From positions 186,001 to 250,000 of the forward strand of contig JAVVVD010000002.1 of assembly GCA_036652795.1 (NCBI GenBank): a stretch of DNA of 64,000 nucleotides, written 5' to 3'. The stretch comes from JAVVVD01 sp036652795. Lineage in GTDB: Bacteria; Bacillota; Clostridia; Christensenellales; CAG-138. Positions 16,544 through 26,165 of this stretch are shown here, one piece after another. The position numbers and the translations under genes were made by a program. Within the stretch, counting starts at the first letter, position 1. Each line of letters opens with the position of its first letter. The notes under the pieces were generated by a model that was not told the DNA's origin, searched no databases, and saw only the letters and a list, made by a program, of their open reading frames with translations.

Positions 16544-18550
16544 TCAGCTTTCATAGCCTACTATAAGTCTGCAAAGTCCGTATTCAGTGCTGCCGCTTTG
16601 CGCATATTCCAATGTTACATCAGCACTGTCCGTAAGATAGATATACGTCATAGCCCCATTGTTGAATGTGCGCAGATACTTACCCACCGTAACATACGGC
16701 GTCTTTGTGGATTCACCGCCGAGCTTATCCCGCGAAGCATCCTCCACCACCTGAAAAACGCTGCCATCATGGACTATGTGCGTAAATATCGGATCGCCTT
16801 CAACGGTATGCTGCATTATGATTATCTGCGAAGGCTCCTTCTTTTCTACATGCGCTAGAAATGTATCGATGATTCTTTTTGTATCGCCCTTCACCTTACC
16901 GTGTACCGTCACAAAAAGCCCGTCCTCCTCGCCCTGCTCCGGTGTGCAATCAGCAGGGAAAGCCGCAAGTATATGCTTGATTATCTCAGGCGAAAACGCG
17001 TTTGAAATAGCGCTTCCATCCCCATTGAGCTGCCCATACAGGCAGTATACGCCGTTTATCTTGGCAATAACGTTATCGCCGTATTCATATATTTTAGCGC
17101 CAAGTATATTTTCATTCGACTGCATATTATCGCTTGGAATCTCACTTTGAGGTACGTTTGAACTGATCTCACCTATTTCTTCAAGCTTTGATGGATCAAC
17201 ATTCACTTTTTCTGGAAAGCTAATGAGATAATAGAGTTTCCCATTGATGCGCATCATTGGCCGTCTGTCCCAAGCATGGGACGAAAGCTGCACAAAATAT
17301 GCCATTGTACGGGTTGGATAGCTTTCTTCCACATCCCCGATAGCAAGTATTATCTCATCACCTACAGCAAGCTCTGCTATGCTCATCTCCTCAGGCTGCT
17401 CATTTATGATTTTAACAAGCACCGCTTCCTTGCAGTTAACATTACAGCGATCTCCCAGCACACCGTTTCCATCGATGTCCTCTACGCTTAGCACCATATT
17501 TGCTACATCAACCTCAAGCACGCGGGCATTTACGCCGCTCATCTTTGCCTTGCCGCCCTCCCCTGCCATAAAGATTGCCGTAGGGCCATCACCCATCGCG
17601 GTATTATACTTTAGGCGCCTATTCTTGGGGCTGCACAGCAAGCCGATGCCAACTATCACAACCGCTAGCACCGCCACTATTATCATCCAAAATGCTGGTT
17701 TTTTATAATTTAACACGTTTTTTACCCGTCCTTTCACATTGCCATCATCAAACGCAATTGGCATTCCCAATCTTAGCTTCATACCTGATGCCATATACAG
17801 CAGCGATGAGGAATACTCCTTCTTTATATTGCTGCCCAGCATCTTTATCACCGCCTCATCACAGGAAAACTCCATGTCCCTATTTGTCATGATATATGCA
17901 ATCCATACCAACGGATTGAACCAGTGTAGGCAAAGCGCCATAAAGGATATAAGTCGCCATACATAATCAAGCCGTTTAATGTGTATGTGCTCGTGTAGCA
18001 ATACATATTGCCTTTCCTCGCCGCCAAGCACATTAGGCAGATAGATCTTTGGTTTTATCAAACCCATGACAAACGGCGTTCGAAGATTATCAGCAATATA
18101 AATGTTACCTGATTCATGGGTTGCCCCTTTTAGGCTGCGTGACAGCCTTATGAAGGACGTTACCCCATATATCATCAGCGCCGCGGCTCCAACAAGCCAT
18201 ACTATGCCGGCGATAAACGTGATCAGCTGCAACGGATTCATGCTTGCGCCAATAGCTGGCGCTGGCAAGATACTATTTATCGCATTGTCTATGGCGGGGA
18301 TATTGCTGTTGATTTTGGGAATAGGCGCAAGCAATATGCCCTGCGATATCGGTTTTGCCGCCATTGGCACAAGGCTAAAGCTGCTTTCTATTGAAAATGG
18401 CAGTATCAGCCGCAAAAACGGCACGGCCCACAGCATATAGGAAAGCGCCTTTGGCATCCGCTTTAACAGCAACCGCACCAGCAGCACAAATAGAATCACG
18501 TAGCCACCCGTGATGCTCATGTTTAGTATTTCAATAAAAGCTTCCCGCAT
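16544..18550 (-). CDS. BlaR1/MecR1-like M56 metallopeptidase sensor with novel extracellular part
   Basis: This 668-residue protein has an N-terminal M56 membrane peptidase: four or so helices, zinc motif HEHIH (HEXXH, near residue 188) and the downstream acidic MEFSCDEAV. A last helix lies at about 288-308, then an extracellular part of about 360 residues. It has no penicillin-binding SxxK/SDN domain, so it is not a standard beta-lactam sensor. The last 110 residues (HGKVKGDTKRIIDTFLAHV, TVEGDPIFTHI) resemble DUF4362-type domains. The ATG overlaps the BlaI-like stop by one base (TAATG). It probably senses an envelope signal and cleaves or triggers cleavage of the repressor. Confidence 0.88.
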   Translation of the reverse strand: MREAFIEILNMSITGGYVILFVLLVRLLLKRMPKALSYMLWAVPFLRLILPFSIESSFSLVPMAAKPISQGILLAPIPKINSNIPAIDNAINSILPAPAIGASMNPLQLITFIAGIVWLVGAAALMIYGVTSFIRLSRSLKGATHESGNIYIADNLRTPFVMGLIKPKIYLPNVLGGEERQYVLLHEHIHIKRLDYVWRLISFMALCLHWFNPLVWIAYIMTNRDMEFSCDEAVIKMLGSNIKKEYSSSLLYMASGMKLRLGMPIAFDDGNVKGRVKNVLNYKKPAFWMIIVAVLAVVIVGIGLLCSPKNRRLKYNTAMGDGPTAIFMAGEGGKAKMSGVNARVLEVDVANMVLSVEDIDGNGVLGDRCNVNCKEAVLVKIINEQPEEMSIAELAVGDEIILAIGDVEESYPTRTMAYFVQLSSHAWDRRPMMRINGKLYYLISFPEKVNVDPSKLEEIGEISSNVPQSEIPSDNMQSNENILGAKIYEYGDNVIAKINGVYCLYGQLNGDGSAISNAFSPEIIKHILAAFPADCTPEQGEEDGLFVTVHGKVKGDTKRIIDTFLAHVEKKEPSQIIIMQHTVEGDPIFTHIVHDGSVFQVVEDASRDKLGGESTKTPYVTVGKYLRTFNNGAMTYIYLTDSADVTLEYAQSGSTEYGLCRLIVGYES

Positions 18551-18912
18551 TACCCCTCCACATGCTCATCTATGAGCCGCTTTATTTCAGCCGCTTCCGC
18601 TTCAGAGAGTTGCTTTCCGCTAACAAATGCCGCAAAGAAAGACGGCAGTGATCCGCCGAATGAATCCTCAACAAAAACATGGCTTCTTTGTGCAGCATAT
18701 TGCGCCCTTGTTACTAATACGTTTACCGTTGCGTTATCGTTGCAGAATAGTCTCTTTTCACACAGCTTTTTTAGCACCGTATATGTGGTGGATTTTTTCC
18801 AATCCAGCGTATGCTCGCACAATTTCACCAAATCGCTTGACGAGAGCGGAGCATTGCCCCATATTATTTCCGCAAAACGGTTTTCGGCTTCTGTAAGCTT
18901 ATATATACCCAT
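18550..18912 (-). CDS. BlaI/MecI-family transcriptional repressor
   Basis: This 120-residue winged-helix repressor has the family pattern: N-terminal LTEAENRFAEIIWGNAPLSS, recognition region WKKSTTYTVLKKLCEK, and a C-terminal dimerisation part. The cleavage region of BlaI/MecI proteins is near residue 100, here in the FFAAFVSGKQLSEAEAAE stretch. GGGGGAA lies upstream of the ATG. Two dyads upstream are good operators, and one sits exactly between -35 and -10, so the pair is autorepressed. Partner of the M56 protein encoded downstream. Confidence 0.9.
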   Translation of the reverse strand: MGIYKLTEAENRFAEIIWGNAPLSSSDLVKLCEHTLDWKKSTTYTVLKKLCEKRLFCNDNATVNVLVTRAQYAAQRSHVFVEDSFGGSLPSFFAAFVSGKQLSEAEAAEIKRLIDEHVEG

Positions 18913-18923
18913 AATTCCCCCTT

Positions 18924-18979
18924 GGTCTATATATCATAGACCATATGTGTAGTCTATAACTTATAGACTACATTGTCAA
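18924..18979 (-). promoter_or_regulatory. blaI-like promoter with two operator dyads
   Basis: Minus-strand -35 TTGACA (18974-18979) and -10 TAGACT (18951-18956) are 17 bp apart. A perfect dyad GTAGTCTATAA-C-TTATAGACTAC (18949-18971) fills the promoter and a second dyad GGTCTAT-N5-ATAGACC (18924-18942) lies just downstream. Both share the GTCTAT half-site, as expected for two repressor dimers. Confidence 0.8.
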
Positions 18980-18994
18980 GGCAAAATAATGAAA

Positions 18995-19050
18995 ATATCA
19001 TCAGCTTCCGGCGGGTGGTCACAATTGACGCAAGCCAAAGCTAATGATAT
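18995..19050 (-). terminator. Imperfect inverted repeat, possible terminator of the PAS/GGDEF/EAL gene
   Basis: A 13-bp inverted repeat with one mismatch (18995-19007 with 19038-19050) flanks a 30-nt loop between the end of the giant signalling gene and the repressor promoter. There is no clear U-run, so the terminator role is uncertain. Confidence 0.3.
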
Positions 19051-19182
19051 CCTCAACAGTATTTACTATATTTTATGTCGTTTAACTTCAGTTTTCGCAC
19101 CAGCTATTGGCGCGCGGATTAACGGCGGTATACACTCAAAAATACAATAGTGGCATATCCTTACCGCAACGGAGCGAGAATA

Positions 19183-22100
19183 TTATATATAGGCGCGTTC
19201 AAAATCAGCTATCGGTATTGGCTTATTAAAAATGTATCCCTGTGCATACCCACAGCCCAGTTCTCTTATCTTGTCAAGCTGCTCCTGTGTTTCCACACCC
19301 TCTGCAACAACAGCCATACCGTATTGGTCGCAAAGATCCACCACGCTTTTTATTACTGAACACGACATCTTGTTTGACACCACATGATCAACAAGGCTCT
19401 TATCCAGTTTAATCGCACTAAAATCCAACGTAGAAAGGATGAACAGGTTTGAATATTTGGAGCCAAAATCATCCAAGGATAACCTAAAGCCCACCTGCAT
19501 TAGGCTGCGCCCTATTCGTGTGATAGTTTCCCACTCGAGGTCACCTAAGCTTTCAGTTATTTCTATCTCAATGCAGCGCCTGTCTATATCGTACCTGCGA
19601 ACTATGTCCAGCATAGATTCCATTACGCCAGGCTCCAGCAATGTCGCCCTGGAAAAGTTAAGCGATATTTCCATATCCGTACGTCCCTGCTGTTTCCAAC
19701 GCTCCAGCAGCTTGCACACTTCCTCAAGCACAAAAAAATCAATATATCTAATAAGGCCTATCTTTTCAAGTCTTGGTATGAACTTTGCTGGCATTATCAT
19801 ACCGCGATCTGGCAGTATTATCCTTGAAAGCGCCTCTGCGCCAGATACCTTGCCATCCGCTATGGTGACCTTTGGCTGAAGAAACACATGCACTTGGCCA
19901 TTGCTTAACATTGTTTTTATTTCCGTTATATCATCCTTTTTAAAGCGGTTTTCATATATCTGCGTCATATGCTGCATTTCACGCTTAGACGCCATCATCA
20001 TTTCTTCTGCATCATCTATCAGCTTTTCAAAGTTCTGCACCATATCCGTCCATGTGCAGCCCAATGAATAACAGCCCTGATAATTGCAATGTGTTTCATT
20101 GCGTATTTGTGCGATCCTATCCATAAACATATCATAGGGTGCTCCTGCACACAGCACAAGAAACGAGCTTCCACCCATGCGATAAACTTCATTTGGTGCA
20201 AAATACTTCAAGAGAATTCCCGATATGTACACCAGCATATTGTCGCCGTACACATTGCCATATTTTCTATTAAAATTATGCAAACCGTTTAAATCCACAA
20301 CCAGCACACCCAGGGACGAAAGCGACTCCGGCTTGGTTCTGGTGCAATATTCCGCATAGCTTTCGCGATTCAAAAGCCCTGTTAGCATATCATGCCGATT
20401 AAGATAGCTTTGCCGCTCTATTGCGCGGCGCTTTTGTATCTCACTGATTACAAAATAGGATATAGCTCTGACAAGCGAATCGCTCTCTCTGTGCGCCTTT
20501 TGATTATCCACCCCTAAAAAGCCTTTGGGCGATCCTGGAATTGAGAATGGCATACAGTAGATCGATTCAACGCCACATCTACGAAGTAATGTGTATTTTT
20601 CAGGGTCCTTATGCATGAGAAATGTCTTAGCATCGCCCACCGCAAATGGTTCTTCGTTTATAAGCGCCCTTTGCAGCAACGGCAGATCCGATTCATCCAC
20701 ATTCTGAATTAAGTCTTTTTGCGGCTTTACTCCGTCTGCGCACCATTCATATGTATTGTTGATAGTGTGCTTTTGCCCATCATACTCAAGAATATATGCC
20801 CTCTCCGCCCTATAATACTCCCCAACGTACCTCAATAGTCCCGCCATGGCATTATCCAATGTATCCGCCGTTAGCAGCGATGATGTGCAATCCAAGAACG
20901 CCTCAACCGTATCCTCATCTCCGCCCAGTATTGCTAGCACACCCCTGCTGTGCTCCGTTACTCCTTTTTCCTCAGGTGCGCACTCGTGCATCGTTTTATC
21001 GAAAAAGCGCAGAGTATCTCCGTCCTTATCTCCTATCGATTCCAGCGCTATAATGGCATCGGCGTATATATCAGCAAATTGCCACCCTTCATCCATCTGG
21101 TATACGCAACCAATGCGGTAGTTTGCGTAGGCCTCTTCTATTGTGGTAAAAAGCATAGGTATCTTGAGTATATGTATCAGCTCCTCAATATCCTTCTGTA
21201 GCCAAGCCTGCGATGGTACATCTGTAAACAGCAGCATAAACCGGCCTTCACCCATATAGCCCATGAAATTGCTTTTTTTAAGATGCATCTGGGCCTTGCG
21301 TGATATCGCCAGTAGCATACTATCCATGCTTGCAGTCCCCAGCTGCGTGCGTAGTTTAATAAAATCCACAATATCCAACACAGCTATGGCCATGCGCTTT
21401 AGCCCAATTGTTTCGGCAAGCATATACTGTGCAAATGCGCGCATGGTTGCAGCCGTATACAAGCCATTGGTCATTGAACGCTCCGCCTTAATTGGAAGCG
21501 CCAGCTCAAACCTTTTCTTATCATCTATATTGCGCTGATATATAAACCCATATAGATCGCCGTTATCCGGGTTAATCATCATGTGCGCTCTATGCGCCAC
21601 CCATACCAGTCTGCCGGCAGAATCCCTGCGGCGGTATTCCATATTTATCCATTCATTACCACCAGCAAAGCTCCTTTTCATCGCGCCCAGGCTTAGCTTT
21701 TCTTCGGCAACAACACACTCTTCAAGGTTTTGCATCATTCTTATCCCGAAATTGTATATTTCTGTATAGGTTTTCAGTCTACTTAGCTCATCATCCGTTA
21801 TATCGTTCACATATGTATATTCCACCGTATCGCACGATAGATTCGCCTTGACTACAGATATAAAATCACCAGCGATAACCGACTTTAATTTATCCTCGTG
21901 CTCAAACTTCAACCGCGCCTCTGCCACGTTTGCAACATCTTCACTTATGCCTACGGTGCGGTATGGTTTACCATCCTCATCATATACACTCTTATATGAC
22001 GTCCTCACCAGCCCATAGCTGCCATCGGTTTTGCGTACTTTCACTATGCAGCTACCGTTTTCAACGCCTGCATATATATCATCGTACAATCTGCGTATAT

Positions 22101-25100
22101 CGTCCGCTGAGTCAGGATGTATGCCGCCGTTTCTTATTGCAGATTCAGGCATGTCCACTATTTTTTCCGGCCCAATATCATACTTTTTTACGGCCGCACG
22201 GGAGCGATATATTGTATGTTCGCTTATATCACACTCGTATGAGGCCACCGAACATAGATCGAATGTGATCTGAATGCGCTCTTTCTCTAATTTATAGGCA
22301 AGTTCGGTTTGTTTAAGCTCACTAACATCCGTTATCACCGCTATCAGCACAGGCTTATCGCTACCGCCATAGGGTATACGCACAGCGCGCATATGCCGCC
22401 AGCCAATACCGCCACCACTGAATATGTTCCTATAAACGATGTCCACAAGCTGGCCTGTTTTTGCGCCCTCCTTTAATGCCGTATCGAATCTTTCTTTATC
22501 CTTGTAGTATACAAGCTGTGAAAGATCATTGTTGTTTTCTGCAAATTCGTCCTGATTTGTTTCAGCCATATTATAATAGCTCGGGCTGATATAAAATGGA
22601 TGTATGGGCGTATCCACCTCAAACATCAGCACGCCGCCAGCCATATAGTTCATCAACGCATTCAATTGGATGCCGGCGTTCTCCTTCATAAAATCCACGC
22701 GGTTAATCACGCCTATCGCACGCTGCGTTTTTCCATCGTCATCGCGTACGCATATAACCCCCAGCTTGCTCCATTCATAGGTGCCATCCGTTTTTTTAAG
22801 GCGCAGCGTAATGCGTGGTTCATTGCTGTTCCCGGAGGCTTCCGCTATAAAACCATCCTTAACCAGCACTCTGTCATCTGCGTGTATTGAATCTCCCGTA
22901 TATGTGCCACGCAGCAATTCATATATCTCCTGCTGAGTAAATGTGTATTCTTTAAAACCCTCGCTGGCAAAAAATGCGCCTGTAACAAAATCAAGCTCAA
23001 ATATCACCGTGCCGGACTTTTCCATTATTATGCGATAACGCTCATCGTTGTTCTGTTTTTGCAAAAGCTCATTATTATCCCTTACGATCCCATCTACATA
23101 CTTTGCATTATCATTATATCGACGCACGTCGCCTGTATCATCTATTGGTGTGTAACTTGGGCTCCAGATTCCACCAGCCATATCCGGATGATAGAACATA
23201 TGCCTATTTCCTCCCTGCGCCTTTGCATTATACAGGGCTATGTCTGCATTTTGGTACAGTTCATTGAATGTTTTCCCATCCCTCGGATAGATTGCAATGC
23301 CAAGGCTGCCAGACACCGATATTTCTGGCGTAAGTTGTTTTTCGATCAGCTTTACAAGCAGCCTCGCCCGTTTATCCACAACACCATCATGCGGTACATT
23401 GATCAGGCATAGCATGAATTCATCGCCGCCTAGCCTACCTATTATATCGTCCGTGCGCAGCATTGATTTAAGGTTCTGTACCATATCACTAAGCACATTG
23501 TCGCCTTGGATATGGCCCAGCGTATCGTTCACCTGCTTTAGTTTATCTATATCTATCATAATCAGTGCATGCTGCTGATCTGAGCTGAGCTCCATCAGCG
23601 CATCCGTTTGCTCAATAAACGCTGCACGGTTGAGCGCGCCGGTCAGAGCATCCTCTGTTGAGCGCACCTTCATGCGCAGCGCCTCTTTTTTCTGCGCATC
23701 TATATCTTCAAACAGCACATATGCCTTTACGTCTGATGAATATGGATATTGCACCATTTGTATGCTACCCTTTACCCAGCATATTGAACCATCCTCTTTT
23801 TTTCTGCGATATTCCAGCAAATCGTGTGTAGCCTTACTATAAAAAGCTGCAAGCAGGCGCTCTCTGTTAAAGAACTCACAGTATACAGCACTGTCGGGCT
23901 GGTACATGAAATGCCTGGTCTCAAATGCGACCATCTCCGTCATACTGCTTGTCTTCATCTCGCACTCATGATATAGCAGTGATCCCTTTTGGGCTTCGCA
24001 AATATCCTGAGTGAGGTTAAATTCATAATAGCTTGTGCTTTCATCCGGCAGCATGGCAAAATTCTGTTGCCACTTATCATAGGCCAGCTCTTTTTCGCGA
24101 AGCTCTGTAATATCTTCATATGATACCACCGCGCGCAGCGGCATCTTTTCTTCATCGAATATAACGGTATAATCCATCTTATACCAGGCGAACATACCCA
24201 TCTTATTTTTCCGCTTTATCACGCAATTTCCTTCGGGCTTGCCTGCGGCAATCTCCTCATATAGTCGCATATAAGCATCTCTGCTTTCAGGCGCCAGCAT
24301 ATCCAACATGCTATATGGAAGATTCTCAATAATAGCCGGAAGTCCTATCAGCTCCATCAGCTCATCCGACAGATATGCCCTTTTACTGGATACATCATAG
24401 CGTAATGCGTATTTGCTGCTATGCCTTGTAGCGATACGGTATTCTTCCTCACTTATGCGCAGCTGCTCCTCCATATGTTTGCGATCCGTAACGTCCAATA
24501 CCACAGAGTTTATCTGCCCAAGCTCCGGCATATAATTGCATCTAACAAGTATATAGAGCATTTTGCCTGATTTGTGCAGTTGACGCAGTTCGATTTCAAA
24601 ATGTGTTTCACCGCCCGCTATCGCTTTGCGCACCGCCTCATGCGCCTTCTGTGTATCCTCTTCACATACCGTAAACATACCGCTTGTAAAGCCGGCAGCT
24701 TTAGCTTCCTCCTCCGAATACCCAAACATCTGGTGATACGCTTCGTTTGCGTATAATATCGTCAACTCCTCATCGGCAATCATTTTGCATATGCCGCATG
24801 GCAGAGATGATATGATATCGTTATATATGTCATTGCGCATCTGTAGCTCGTTTTGCCGCTCCAGCGATTTTGTTACATCAACACAAAGGCAGATCATCAT
24901 GCAGCTTGAATCCGTTGCAATGATTCTTTTTGAAGTATCCCTTATCCACCGTATCTCTCCGTTTTTTGTCAGCATACGATAGATATCCGTGCTATCGCTG
25001 CTCTTGCTAAGCGTGCCTATAGCACAGGCATCAACTTTTTTTCTATCATCAGGATACACGCTGTTAATATATTTACCACCTGTGGCGTTAAAATACTCCT

Positions 25101-25269
25101 CGCTGCTATAGCCCAATATATTGAGCATGTAATCATTTATGGAATATATAGTATAATCTTCATCAAGATATGTGCACACAATACCCCCGGAAATATTGTC
25201 GTTTATAAAAGACAACGCTTCGTCAGGAAGTATTTCAGTTTGCATTGTGTTACATGGCCACTCTTTCAT
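19183..25269 (-). CDS. Giant multi-PAS, triple-GGDEF, GAF, EAL cyclic-di-GMP protein
   Basis: This 2028-residue protein has no membrane segment. Approximate order: three or four PAS domains (20-530), GGDEF-1 (545-700), about four PAS domains (745-1250), GGDEF-2 (1260-1400), GAF (1465-1610), GGDEF-3 (1625-1780) and EAL (1790-2028). GGDEF-1 is intact (RLGGDEF near 613) with an RxxD inhibitory site (RTDD). GGDEF-2 (MGEGRF near 1340) and GGDEF-3 (MGGSSF near 1698) have lost the catalytic motif. The EAL keeps EALSR, the Glu of IEITES, LDDFG, the Lys of IKLDKS, and AEGVET, so phosphodiesterase activity is expected. The ATG at 25269 has only a weak ribosome binding site. It probably integrates several small-molecule or redox signals into cyclic-di-GMP level. 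Confidence 0.92.
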   Translation of the reverse strand: MKEWPCNTMQTEILPDEALSFINDNISGGIVCTYLDEDYTIYSINDYMLNILGYSSEEYFNATGGKYINSVYPDDRKKVDACAIGTLSKSSDSTDIYRMLTKNGEIRWIRDTSKRIIATDSSCMMICLCVDVTKSLERQNELQMRNDIYNDIISSLPCGICKMIADEELTILYANEAYHQMFGYSEEEAKAAGFTSGMFTVCEEDTQKAHEAVRKAIAGGETHFEIELRQLHKSGKMLYILVRCNYMPELGQINSVVLDVTDRKHMEEQLRISEEEYRIATRHSSKYALRYDVSSKRAYLSDELMELIGLPAIIENLPYSMLDMLAPESRDAYMRLYEEIAAGKPEGNCVIKRKNKMGMFAWYKMDYTVIFDEEKMPLRAVVSYEDITELREKELAYDKWQQNFAMLPDESTSYYEFNLTQDICEAQKGSLLYHECEMKTSSMTEMVAFETRHFMYQPDSAVYCEFFNRERLLAAFYSKATHDLLEYRRKKEDGSICWVKGSIQMVQYPYSSDVKAYVLFEDIDAQKKEALRMKVRSTEDALTGALNRAAFIEQTDALMELSSDQQHALIMIDIDKLKQVNDTLGHIQGDNVLSDMVQNLKSMLRTDDIIGRLGGDEFMLCLINVPHDGVVDKRARLLVKLIEKQLTPEISVSGSLGIAIYPRDGKTFNELYQNADIALYNAKAQGGNRHMFYHPDMAGGIWSPSYTPIDDTGDVRRYNDNAKYVDGIVRDNNELLQKQNNDERYRIIMEKSGTVIFELDFVTGAFFASEGFKEYTFTQQEIYELLRGTYTGDSIHADDRVLVKDGFIAEASGNSNEPRITLRLKKTDGTYEWSKLGVICVRDDDGKTQRAIGVINRVDFMKENAGIQLNALMNYMAGGVLMFEVDTPIHPFYISPSYYNMAETNQDEFAENNNDLSQLVYYKDKERFDTALKEGAKTGQLVDIVYRNIFSGGGIGWRHMRAVRIPYGGSDKPVLIAVITDVSELKQTELAYKLEKERIQITFDLCSVASYECDISEHTIYRSRAAVKKYDIGPEKIVDMPESAIRNGGIHPDSADDIRRLYDDIYAGVENGSCIVKVRKTDGSYGLVRTSYKSVYDEDGKPYRTVGISEDVANVAEARLKFEHEDKLKSVIAGDFISVVKANLSCDTVEYTYVNDITDDELSRLKTYTEIYNFGIRMMQNLEECVVAEEKLSLGAMKRSFAGGNEWINMEYRRRDSAGRLVWVAHRAHMMINPDNGDLYGFIYQRNIDDKKRFELALPIKAERSMTNGLYTAATMRAFAQYMLAETIGLKRMAIAVLDIVDFIKLRTQLGTASMDSMLLAISRKAQMHLKKSNFMGYMGEGRFMLLFTDVPSQAWLQKDIEELIHILKIPMLFTTIEEAYANYRIGCVYQMDEGWQFADIYADAIIALESIGDKDGDTLRFFDKTMHECAPEEKGVTEHSRGVLAILGGDEDTVEAFLDCTSSLLTADTLDNAMAGLLRYVGEYYRAERAYILEYDGQKHTINNTYEWCADGVKPQKDLIQNVDESDLPLLQRALINEEPFAVGDAKTFLMHKDPEKYTLLRRCGVESIYCMPFSIPGSPKGFLGVDNQKAHRESDSLVRAISYFVISEIQKRRAIERQSYLNRHDMLTGLLNRESYAEYCTRTKPESLSSLGVLVVDLNGLHNFNRKYGNVYGDNMLVYISGILLKYFAPNEVYRMGGSSFLVLCAGAPYDMFMDRIAQIRNETHCNYQGCYSLGCTWTDMVQNFEKLIDDAEEMMMASKREMQHMTQIYENRFKKDDITEIKTMLSNGQVHVFLQPKVTIADGKVSGAEALSRIILPDRGMIMPAKFIPRLEKIGLIRYIDFFVLEEVCKLLERWKQQGRTDMEISLNFSRATLLEPGVMESMLDIVRRYDIDRRCIEIEITESLGDLEWETITRIGRSLMQVGFRLSLDDFGSKYSNLFILSTLDFSAIKLDKSLVDHVVSNKMSCSVIKSVVDLCDQYGMAVVAEGVETQEQLDKIRELGCGYAQGYIFNKPIPIADFERAYI

Positions 25270-25490
25270 AAGTTATTCTTCATTCCTTCCATATGCTACT
25301 TGCAACCGCCACAGCAATAACGTTATAACTAAACATTATAATAATAACATAGTTATATACAAATTAGAAAGATAATTCCCACATATCGCCATAGTTCGCA
25401 TATTGCTCTGCTTATCCATCGGCTTTTGCTGTGATATAATATTAATAATTGAAATGGCGCTATCTGGCGTCAAAACAAAGGAGTCAATAC

Positions 25491-26165
25491 ATGTATCGTG
25501 TGATGATAGTTGAGGATGATGCTGTAATCGCATTTGAGATAAGTGAGAGCCTCGCCAAATGGGGTTTTGAAGCGCATATAGCCCGTGATTTTCAAAATGT
25601 AACGGATGAGATAAGCGTGTTTGATCCCCACCTGGTGCTAATGGATATTTCGCTTCCATATTTTAACGGCTATTACTGGTGCTCACAATTGCGCGCAAAA
25701 TCCAACATTCCCGTTATATTCTTATCGTCACGTGCTGACAATATGGATGTGGTGATGGCGATAAATATGGGGGCAGACGATTATATAACCAAGCCTGTGG
25801 CAATGGATGTGCTAATCGCCAAAATACAAGCCATGCTGCGGCGCAGCTACGATTATGAAGCCTCCGTACGTCTTACGCTGCGCGGTGCGCACTTTGATTG
25901 CGGCGCCGCATGTTTAATAATAGACGATGGATCGCGCGTTGAGCTTACGCGCAACGAAGCGCGCATATTGCAACTTTTGCTTGCCAACAAAGGCGCTATC
26001 GTCAGCCGCGAACAGCTAATGCTTAAAATTTGGGACAGCGATGAATTTATCGACGATAACACGCTCACAGTTAACGTCAATCGACTGCGCAAAACGCTTG
26101 ATGGCGCGGCGCTTTCTGATTGCATATCCACCCACAAGGGGCTGGGGTACAGCATAGATGAATAA
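25491..26165 (+). CDS. BceR-like response regulator
   Basis: This 224-residue OmpR-family regulator has EDD acidic pocket at the start, phospho-Asp in LVLMDISLPYFNGY, and a winged-helix C-terminus (DNTLTVNVNRLRKTL). The ATG at 25491 follows AAGGAG; the open frame begins earlier at 25449 without a good site. It overlaps the kinase gene by 8 bp. With the small kinase and the ABC genes downstream it makes a Bce-type module that answers cell-wall-active peptides. A TNACA-N4-TGTAA box lies before the ABC genes. Confidence 0.9.
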   Translation: MYRVMIVEDDAVIAFEISESLAKWGFEAHIARDFQNVTDEISVFDPHLVLMDISLPYFNGYYWCSQLRAKSNIPVIFLSSRADNMDVVMAINMGADDYITKPVAMDVLIAKIQAMLRRSYDYEASVRLTLRGAHFDCGAACLIIDDGSRVELTRNEARILQLLLANKGAIVSREQLMLKIWDSDEFIDDNTLTVNVNRLRKTLDGAALSDCISTHKGLGYSIDE

